The notes below the pieces were generated by a model, which saw only the letters and a list, made by a program, of their open reading frames with translations, searched no databases and was not told where the DNA came from. A program made the translations under genes and the position numbers. A stretch of 9,832 nt of DNA from Bacteroidota bacterium (GTDB lineage: Bacteria > Bacteroidota > Bacteroidia > Bacteroidales > UBA1402): contig JAUZOU010000081.1 of the NCBI GenBank assembly GCA_030706285.1, forward strand, positions 1-9,832. Direction: 5' to 3'. Positions 1-5,012 of this stretch are shown here, piece after piece. Position 1 is the first letter of the stretch; each line of letters starts with the position of its first letter.

Positions 1-647
1 CCGTGAACGTATACGAAGGTGGTAGCCTGCCTGGCAATGTACTGGCTGAAGCGATATTGAACCCTAATTATACCGGTTATGCCAGCGGCCGTTTCACAAC
101 GATCACCAAAACAAATTTTAGTAATTGCGAGAATTACCTGCGCTTTGAAACACCTGTTTCTGCAGGGACTGATTTTTACGTCGGTTATCAACTGACTTAT
201 CCGCTGGCGACGACGGCTGACTCGTTCTATGTCTATGCCGCACTGCGAAATCAATCTTTCAATACAGCCTATTACCAGTACAATGCCTTATGGTATCCTT
301 TCCCTGCACGATTTTACAAGCCAGTCAACACGTCCCTGTGGATTGAGCCGGTCGTCATGAAACTTCCGCTATCAGATACGACCAGCGGCAACAACGATAC
401 AGTTCTGTCTGAGAGGCCGATCGTTATCTTTACCAAACAATCTTCCATGTTGTGTGTCTGGTTCCCGAAAAGCTGGACTCTTTCGACTCAACTTGACATC
501 TTTGATCTTTATGGCCGGCCAATCAAGCACACCACCATATCGCCCCCTTCCGCAACCATCAGTTTCAAACCTTTGAAAAATCAATTATACCTGATCCGGC
601 TTCGTTCTGAAACGGATGGTTTCTCGACAAAAATACTGGTTCGCTGA
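1..647 (+). CDS. C-terminal part of a secreted protein with a T9SS type A sorting domain (5' partial)
   Basis: The reading frame is open at the left edge. The first complete codon is at position 3 (GTG), but this is probably internal, because no signal peptide is visible and the protein starts in mid-domain. The 215 visible residues fall into two parts. Residues 1-120 form a beta-rich stretch with NYLRFETP and DFYVGYQL, a pattern I associate with accessory domains near the C-terminus of secreted Bacteroidota proteins. Residues from about 136 to 214 look like a T9SS (Por secretion) sorting domain: a strand with LDIFDLYGRPIK, then SFKPLKNQLYLIRL, and a basic end STKILVR. Such domains guide cargo through the outer membrane and are then removed or used for cell-surface anchoring. 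The catalytic or binding part of the protein lies outside the window, so its activity cannot be named. The sorting-domain call is fairly secure and the upstream domain call is tentative. Confidence 0.8.
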   Translation, partial: VNVYEGGSLPGNVLAEAILNPNYTGYASGRFTTITKTNFSNCENYLRFETPVSAGTDFYVGYQLTYPLATTADSFYVYAALRNQSFNTAYYQYNALWYPFPARFYKPVNTSLWIEPVVMKLPLSDTTSGNNDTVLSERPIVIFTKQSSMLCVWFPKSWTLSTQLDIFDLYGRPIKHTTISPPSATISFKPLKNQLYLIRLRSETDGFSTKILVR

Positions 648-794
648 CGCAATCTCGTGTTCGAATCAACCTTCCTGTTCGAAATTTTGTTTCCTTATAC
701 AGAAAGGATTACCGGATAGTCATTTTAAGTTTCATTAAGTGTATAAACGCTCAGATAAAAAATAGATACCGTATTAATTATTTCAAATAATTTG

Positions 795-802
795 TATTTT
801 TG
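795..802 (+). promoter_or_regulatory. Candidate Bacteroidota -7 box for the OmpA/TPR lipoprotein gene
   Basis: TATTTTTG matches the Bacteroidota sigma-ABfr -7 consensus TAnnTTTG and lies 31 bases before the ATG at 834. No TTG -33 element is present at the usual spacing (only TTA near 774-776), so the match rests on one box in AT-rich DNA. The rest of 648-833 shows no gene. A short palindromic repeat, TTCGAA, occurs twice just after the stop codon at 647, with no clear T-tract terminator. Confidence 0.4.
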
Positions 803-833
803 TGCAATGTTAGAAATTTGATTAACCATAATA

Positions 834-2525
834 ATGAAAAAAATGAACAAAAAGATTTCTCTGTCACTTCTGTTGACGAGCGTTTTGTTGCTGACATCTT
901 GTTCGGGAAAATTTGCTCCGACGAGTGATTATTTTAATGTCACACCTCAGGTGCTCGTTCTTCAAGGTGGAAAAGTTCCTGCTACGATCGACGGAACCTT
1001 TCCTGCAAAATCGTTCCCTGCAAAGGCCATCGTCACCATTACTCCTGTGTTGAAGTATGATGGTGGAGAAGCTCTTGGCACTCCTTTGACGCTTCAAGGT
1101 TCAAAAGTAAAAGCGAACAACAAGGTTATCGGCAAAGAAGGCGGTTCATTTTCTTTAAGTACGGTATATGACTATATACCAGCTATGAGTAAATCCGAAT
1201 TGTACCTTCGTTTCACGACCAAACTCGGTAAGAAGTCCATTGCTATTCCTGACATTAAGGTAGCAGATGGTGTCATCGCGACGGAAGCATTGGCCGATGC
1301 CGCTTCTGCCACTCCTGCCATTGCAGCAGACAAATTCCAGCGCGTTATTCAGGAAGCTCACGAAGCTAGCATTCTCTTCTTGATCGAACAAGCCAAGATT
1401 CGTGAAAACCAACTGAAAATGGCTCCCGTTCAAGATTTGAACAGCAAGATTGCCGAAACCGGTAAAGACACCAGCAAGCAAATTTCTTCTATCGAACTTT
1501 CTTCTTATGCTTCACCTGACGGCCCGCTTACGTTGAATGAAAAACTGGCAGGTAGTCGTGAAAAGGCAACCATCGGTTACCTCAAAAACACATTGAAAAA
1601 AGCCAAAGCCACGGGTGCCATCGATGCTAAGTTCACAGCTGAAGACTGGGAAGGCTTCCAACAGCTGGTTTCTGCTTCCAATATACAGGATAAAGAGCTG
1701 ATTCTCCGCGTTCTTTCTATGTACAGCGATCCTGAAAAACGTGAAACGGAAATCAAAAACCTGTCCTCGGTTTACAAAAACCTGGCTGAAGAAATCCTTC
1801 CGCAATTGAGACGTTCCAAGATGAAACTGACTGTCGACATTATCGGCAAGAGCGACGACCAACTCAAAAACTTTGCCCAGAACGATCCTTCCAAACTAAA
1901 CGTGGATGAAATGCTTTATACGGCAACTCTTCCAGGTACAGACAAAGAAGCCATCTACAAGAAAACAGCCGAGCTGTTCCCGAACGATTACAGAGCTTAC
2001 AACAACCTTGGCGTACTGGCATTCAAGGCTGGTAATATTTCCACTGCAAAAAGCTATTTTGAGAAAGCTTCTCAGCTGAACAACTCAGCAGAAGTCAACA
2101 GCAATCTTGCTTTGGTTGCGATGACTACCGGCGCAGATGCCGCCACGGTCAACGCTTACCTGGGTAAAGCCGCCGGCTCGGAAGGGTTGAAAGAAGCACA
2201 GGGCATCGCCTACATCAAACAAGGCGAATACACCAAGGCTGTACAATCCTTTGGCGATCTGAAGACCAACAATGCAGCATTGGCTCAATTGCTGGCCAAA
2301 GATTATAGCAAAGCAAAAGCTACCTTGGATGCTGTTCCTCAACCGAATGCTGAAACCAACTACCTGAAAGCATTGGTTGGTGCCAGAACCAACAACAAGG
2401 ATCTCGTTGTCAGCGGATTGAAAGCTGCCGTCAGCGCAAACAAAGCGTATGCCAAGAAAGCGTTGAACGACGTTGAATTCTCCAAATATGTGTTGGATGC
2501 TTCAGTTGCTTCCATCCTTAAATAA
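834..2525 (+). CDS. Lipoprotein with OmpA-like segment and TPR repeats
   Basis: This is a 563-residue envelope lipoprotein. A basic N-terminus and a hydrophobic stretch (residues 8-20) lead to the lipobox L20-T21-S22-C23, so signal peptidase II processing and lipidation at Cys23 are expected. Residues 30-150 are beta-rich and unassigned. Residues 218-250 contain SSYASPDG, then N-x-x-L-x-x-SR-x-x-x-x-x-x-YL, which is the core of an OmpA_C-like fold (peptidoglycan-associated in typical members). A second strand, KMKLTVDIIGKSDD (330-342), may complete that fold after a long helical insert. From about 372 onward are TPR-like helices, clearest at 384-414 (DYRAYNNLGVLAFKAGN...AKSYFEKA), with weaker copies to about 535. 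The start at 834 is supported by a promoter-like box upstream and an A-rich context. An alternative ATG at 843 would also keep the signal peptide. The gene stands alone and has its own terminator. Its function is unknown; a scaffold linking envelope proteins is an inference. No characterised homologue is recognised. Confidence 0.85.
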   Translation: MKKMNKKISLSLLLTSVLLLTSCSGKFAPTSDYFNVTPQVLVLQGGKVPATIDGTFPAKSFPAKAIVTITPVLKYDGGEALGTPLTLQGSKVKANNKVIGKEGGSFSLSTVYDYIPAMSKSELYLRFTTKLGKKSIAIPDIKVADGVIATEALADAASATPAIAADKFQRVIQEAHEASILFLIEQAKIRENQLKMAPVQDLNSKIAETGKDTSKQISSIELSSYASPDGPLTLNEKLAGSREKATIGYLKNTLKKAKATGAIDAKFTAEDWEGFQQLVSASNIQDKELILRVLSMYSDPEKRETEIKNLSSVYKNLAEEILPQLRRSKMKLTVDIIGKSDDQLKNFAQNDPSKLNVDEMLYTATLPGTDKEAIYKKTAELFPNDYRAYNNLGVLAFKAGNISTAKSYFEKASQLNNSAEVNSNLALVAMTTGADAATVNAYLGKAAGSEGLKEAQGIAYIKQGEYTKAVQSFGDLKTNNAALAQLLAKDYSKAKATLDAVPQPNAETNYLKALVGARTNNKDLVVSGLKAAVSANKAYAKKALNDVEFSKYVLDASVASILK

Positions 2526-2595
2526 GTGGTTCATCTGTCAGTCATAGAATCATCTATGTTAAAAGGCATAGAAACATTATTTATTTACTAATACC

Positions 2596-2630
2596 AGAAG
2601 GGCTTTCAGCAATGAGAGCCCTTCTTTCAT
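2596..2630 (+). terminator. Hairpin terminator after the lipoprotein gene
   Basis: Arms 2596-2607 and 2614-2625 pair over 12 positions with one G-U, around the 6-base loop AGCAAT. The arms read AGAAGGGCTTTC and GAGAGCCCTTCT. A short, imperfect T-rich tail follows (TTCAT). A smaller 6-bp hairpin (TCTATG/CATAGA, 2553-2572) precedes it. The remaining DNA up to 2744 holds no gene and only a weak promoter match (TTG at 2664, TATGATTC at 2685). Confidence 0.65.
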
Positions 2631-2744
2631 TCCAAGTTCACTAACATTTTATGAAACGGCATGTTGCTTCACGACTGCCAAAGATATGATTCTTACTTTC
2701 AGCAGCATGAGGCTCCATATCACCTTTAAATAAGCAATTATTAC

Positions 2745-3992
2745 ATGAAACGTATCTTATTGATTGTCTCGGTCCTGTTTATCGGGACATCCTTGTTCGC
2801 CCAGACAAAAGACAAGGGCAAACTCATTGAAGTGCCCAAAGGCGGTTTTTATGATGATGTCGTATTGAAAGATGTCAAGAAAGTCGACGATTCCCTCACC
2901 AAGACACCGCCGAAGATGAAGTTCATCATGGACCAGACCGGCATGGATTTGCCCGATAGTATCGCACTTTATACCCGTCAATGGGCTAATCCGTCCATTT
3001 CTCAGGGCAATACCGGCACCTGTTGGGATTTCAGCACCACGTCTTTTTATGAAACGGAGATCTACCGCCAATACGGTAAAAAAGTCAAACTCTCCGAAAT
3101 ATACAATGTCTATTGGGAATATGTCGAAAAAGCAAAACGCTTTGTCCGCGAACGAGGCAATTCTGAATTCGGAGAAGGTTCTGAAGGAAACGCGTTGGCC
3201 AGGCTGGCCGGCCAATACGGCCTTATGCCTGAATCAGCCTACAATGGCTTGATTGGCGGGCACACCTACCATACCCACGCAGCCATGTTTGACGAAATGA
3301 ACGCCTATCTGCAAACAGTCAAAAAGGACAATGCATGGAACGAAGCTCAGGTCGTCGCTACCATCCGTGATATTTTGAAACACTATCTAGGCGAGCCTCC
3401 TCTTAAGTTTACGGTTGAGGGCAAGGACTATACCCCGGTCACCTACATGAAGAATTATCTGAAACTAAACCCGGACAATTTCGTTGAGATTCTCTCCTAC
3501 AAGCAAAAGCCCTATTGGGAAAAAGTAGAGTATGAAGTAGCAGACAACTGGTGGCATAGTAAAGACTATTACAATGTTCCATTGGATGACTTTATGAAAG
3601 CCATTAAACAAGCTATCCGCGATGGGTACACCTTGAGTATCGGTGGCGATGTGTCTGAACCGGGATTTTCTCGTTATACACAATGTGCCATCGTACCTGA
3701 CTTTGATATTCCTTCAGCCTGGATCAACGACGATGCCCGTCAATTCCGTTTTTCGAATCAAACCACAACGGATGACCACGGCATGCATCTCATTGGATAC
3801 CTTGAAAACTACAAGGGCAGTGGCAAAGACTGGTTCCTGATCAAAGACTCGAGTTCCGGTTCCAGGAATAACAATCCAAACTCTTCCAAATTCGGCTATT
3901 ATTTTTTCAGTGAAGATTACATCAAACTAAAGATGATGGGATTTACCGTTCACAAAGATGCGGTGGCCAACCTGTTGAAAAACTTCAAGTAA
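2745..3992 (+). CDS. Secreted C1-family cysteine peptidase (bleomycin hydrolase/aminopeptidase C-like)
   Basis: The product is 415 residues and is probably a periplasmic or exported thiol peptidase acting on peptides. Residues 1-19 form a type I signal peptide with likely cleavage SLFA|Q20, and a Gln after the cut is common in exported Bacteroidota proteins. The catalytic core is visible: oxyanion Gln87 and nucleophile Cys93 in SQGNTGTCWDFS (86-97), followed by a helix, and general base His345 in DDHGMHLIG (343-351). The third motif, expected as (E/K)-N-S-W in bleomycin hydrolase and papain relatives, reads IKDSSSG (366-372). Asp368 therefore sits where the catalytic Asn is normally found, and Ser370 replaces the Trp. 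A large insert between residues 100 and 340 fits the bleomycin hydrolase branch rather than short papains. The ATG at 2745 is followed immediately by the signal peptide and no closer start exists. The gene appears monocistronic, with terminators on both sides. Family assignment is firm; substrate and full activity are open. Confidence 0.88.
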   Translation: MKRILLIVSVLFIGTSLFAQTKDKGKLIEVPKGGFYDDVVLKDVKKVDDSLTKTPPKMKFIMDQTGMDLPDSIALYTRQWANPSISQGNTGTCWDFSTTSFYETEIYRQYGKKVKLSEIYNVYWEYVEKAKRFVRERGNSEFGEGSEGNALARLAGQYGLMPESAYNGLIGGHTYHTHAAMFDEMNAYLQTVKKDNAWNEAQVVATIRDILKHYLGEPPLKFTVEGKDYTPVTYMKNYLKLNPDNFVEILSYKQKPYWEKVEYEVADNWWHSKDYYNVPLDDFMKAIKQAIRDGYTLSIGGDVSEPGFSRYTQCAIVPDFDIPSAWINDDARQFRFSNQTTTDDHGMHLIGYLENYKGSGKDWFLIKDSSSGSRNNNPNSSKFGYYFFSEDYIKLKMMGFTVHKDAVANLLKNFK

Positions 3993-4015
3993 GCCCCGTA
4001 CCAATTAGTTATTAT

Positions 4016-4047
4016 AAAGGCTGTATCAGAAATGGTACAGCCTTTTT
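4016..4047 (+). terminator. Intrinsic terminator after the C1 peptidase gene
   Basis: A 12-bp stem (4016-4027 with 4034-4045, AAAGGCTGTATC and GGTACAGCCTTT, one G-U pair) closes a 6-base loop AGAAAT and runs directly into a T-run ending at 4047. It lies 24 bases past the stop codon. Because its arms begin with AAA and end with TTT, it could also work from the other strand. Confidence 0.85.
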
Positions 4048-4182
4048 CCTTCGCCGTATAGTTCGCCTCGCTGCCATTTTGTCAGAAGAAATATAGCATC
4101 CGGTCGAATGGAATATACTTTCTTATACTAAGAAAAATGTATTATTAACCAGACTCATTGATTGTTAAAAACAAAATATACC

Positions 4183-4326
4183 ATGAAAGCAGACGAAATC
4201 AAAGCACTGTTTCTTCAATTTGAACAAGCATCCCAATCTTTGGAAGCGATTAAATGCTGGAGTGCACGCGAGCTATGCGCTTTACTTGGATACAGCAAAT
4301 GGGAGAATTTTTCCGGATCAATTTAA
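4183..4326 (+). pseudogene. dinD: Truncated dinD-like gene (N-terminal remnant, 47 codons)
   Basis: The ATG at 4183 opens a 47-codon frame that stops at TAA 4324-4326. It begins MKADEIKALF and contains CWSARELCALLGYSKWENF (residues 25-43). This closely resembles the N-terminus of DinD (DNA-damage-inducible protein D; E. coli has QWSARQLGKLLGYSEY at this place), which also resembles phage antirepressor and BRO-like N-terminal domains. Intact DinD is about 270-280 residues, so most of the protein is missing. After residue 43 the similarity ends, and I could not recover the expected continuation (acidic DHF-type motif) in any of the three forward frames down to about 4400. DinD in other bacteria is LexA/SOS-linked and interferes with RecA filaments. 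It often travels on mobile DNA. Here it lies in a gene-poor stretch downstream of a tRNA 3' end, consistent with decay of an inserted element. A translated 47-residue peptide cannot be excluded. Confidence 0.65.
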
Positions 4327-4406
4327 AAACTTGTGGACTAAGCGTTCATCCCGATCAACAGAAAGTTTTAAATTTTCAATAGTAGCTATGGGGAAGGTGT
4401 TGATCA

Positions 4407-4426
4407 GGCGATTGCTTTAAATCGCC
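4407..4426. repeat. 7-bp perfect inverted repeat (GGCGATT/AATCGCC)
   Basis: GGCGATT at 4407-4413 pairs with AATCGCC at 4420-4426 around the loop GCTTTA. There is no T-run after it on either strand, so it is not a typical terminator. It lies just after the dinD remnant. Confidence 0.5.
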
Positions 4427-4493
4427 GTTCCGCTAGCCCGGACAGTCAGGCTTGCTCCGATTCGAAAAACTAAAAACCAGGTATCGTTCGGCT

Positions 4494-4536
4494 GAATTTT
4501 CGAAGCGTCGCTTCGCTCCTCGGAAGACGAAAATTC
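4494..4536. repeat. 9-bp perfect inverted repeat with an inner competing hairpin
   Basis: GAATTTTCG at 4494-4502 pairs with CGAAAATTC at 4528-4536. Inside it, CGAAG (4501-4505) can pair instead with CTTCG (4511-4515), so the outer and inner stems compete for bases 4501-4502. There is no flanking T-tract. The role is unknown; it could be a mobile-element end, a structured RNA or a protein-binding palindrome. Confidence 0.55.
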
Positions 4537-4676
4537 CGGGCGCCTCTCTCCCCCCGGTTTTCTTAACGTTTTTCATCATAGTCGCCGCAGCCTGCCCGTG
4601 CCCGCTTCACTACCTGATCCTGTCCATCAAACGACTAATCAGTTGATCCTTTTTGGGGGAACTCCACAAGTTTTCA

Positions 4677-4706
4677 ATTTGATCCATTTTATGTGAAGGA
4701 TCAAAT
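4677..4706. repeat. 9-bp perfect inverted repeat (ATTTGATCC/GGATCAAAT)
   Basis: ATTTGATCC at 4677-4685 and GGATCAAAT at 4698-4706 are perfect inverse copies with a 12-base spacer. A further partial copy, TTGATCC, lies at 4643-4649. On the minus strand this repeat falls just beyond the tRNA terminator T-run. It may be a second, backup hairpin or a protein-binding site. Confidence 0.5.
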
Positions 4707-4742
4707 AAAAAAAAACGCCATGAATAGCTTGTATTCAGGGCG
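4707..4742 (-). terminator. Intrinsic terminator of tRNA-Arg
   Basis: Read on the minus strand, CGCC-c-TGAATA (4742-4732) pairs with TATTCA-t-GGCG (4726-4716), one mismatch, around a 5-base loop. Nine consecutive T follow (A on the plus strand, 4707-4715). It begins 15 bases after the tRNA 3' end, in the right orientation to end that transcript. Confidence 0.85.
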
Positions 4743-4756
4743 CAATATCTTATAAG

Positions 4757-4828
4757 TAGTTCCGCTGGGAATCGAACCCAAATCTAAAGTTTAGGAAACT
4801 TCCGTTCTATCCATTGAACTACGGAACC
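4757..4828 (-). tRNA. tRNA-Arg, anticodon CCU
   Basis: The minus strand folds as a complete cloverleaf of 72 bases. The acceptor stem GGTTCCG/CGGAACT has 7 pairs, the first a G-U. The D stem is GTTC/GAAC. The anticodon stem GAAGT/ACTTT holds the loop TTCCTAA, giving anticodon CCT (codon AGG). A 4-base variable loop follows, then T stem TTGGG/CCCAG with loop TTCGATT, and discriminator A at 4757. CCA is not encoded, as is usual in Bacteroidota. A promoter about 80 bases upstream and a terminator 15 bases downstream make it a single-gene unit. Its 3' end faces the decayed dinD region, the classic side for integrase-mediated insertion. Confidence 0.95.
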
Positions 4829-4904
4829 ATCCTTCGAAAGCCAGCTTGAGGGGCGCTTGTGGAAGTTTTCACACAAGGCCGGAAGCCGATTTCGCAAGTG
4901 ATGG

Positions 4905-4935
4905 CAAAAGTAGTTTTTTTATTTGACACGGGCAA
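4905..4935 (-). promoter_or_regulatory. Bacteroidota-type promoter for tRNA-Arg
   Basis: On the minus strand, TTG (4935-4933) is followed after 20 bases by TACTTTTG (4912-4905), a full match to the TAnnTTTG -7 box. Transcription would start near 4898, giving a leader of about 70 bases before the tRNA 5' end at 4828. The leader contains a 6-bp inverted repeat (CTTGTG 4856-4861, CACAAG 4872-4877). Confidence 0.7.
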
Positions 4936-4950
4936 CAGTCAGTGGGGGCG

Positions 4951-4982
4951 TTTGTTTTTTTGGGGTGGTTATGCTAACTTGC
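4951..4982 (+). promoter_or_regulatory. Candidate promoter for the tldD-tldE genes
   Basis: TTTG at 4951-4954 is followed after 20 bases by TAACTTGC (4975-4982), which fits the TA and two T positions of TAnnTTTG but not its last two bases. It would give a transcript start near 4989, ahead of the ATG at 5013. It is back to back with the tRNA promoter, so the two would share about 75 bases of control region. The match is partial. Confidence 0.35.
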
Positions 4983-5012
4983 AGTTCATTTTTTCAATAC
5001 AACGACCTTTAC

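Larger units (their letters stand above)
4327..4676 (+). other. Gene-free stretch with several hairpins
   Basis: No convincing gene is seen between the dinD remnant and the inverted repeat before the tRNA terminator. A 64-codon open frame at 4452-4646 gives an Arg/Lys- and Pro-rich translation with no recognisable domain and is probably chance. Base composition changes abruptly: 4420-4620 is richer in G and C than its flanks and carries two nearby palindromic structures, listed separately. It may be the scar of a mobile element or an unannotated structured RNA. I recognise neither. Confidence 0.4.

Noticed and set aside
658..686. TTCGAA repeats after the first gene as a terminator
   Set aside because: The 6-bp palindromes are 12 bases apart with only a loose T-rich stretch after them. 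This is too weak to call.
2757..3215. 152-codon minus-strand open frame
   Set aside because: It is antisense to the signal peptide and catalytic Cys region of the C1 peptidase and has no features of its own.
4220..4420. 66-codon open frame overlapping the dinD remnant
   Set aside because: It begins with TTG inside the dinD frame, shows no family features and has no continuation of DinD that I can recognise.
4452..4646. 64-codon open frame
   Set aside because: The translation is rich in basic residues and Pro with no domain, and the DNA is dominated by inverted repeats. It is likely a chance frame.
3993..4922. CRISPR array or tandem repeat in the gene-poor stretch
   Set aside because: The repeats found are short inverted pairs and scattered 7- to 12-mers. 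There are no regularly spaced direct repeats of 20-40 bases.
4923..5012. 30-codon N-terminal extension of tldD
   Set aside because: The extra residues do not resemble the family N-terminus, the only starts are a TTG at 4923 or an ATG at 4971, and the DNA overlaps promoter-like elements. The ATG at 5013 is the better start.
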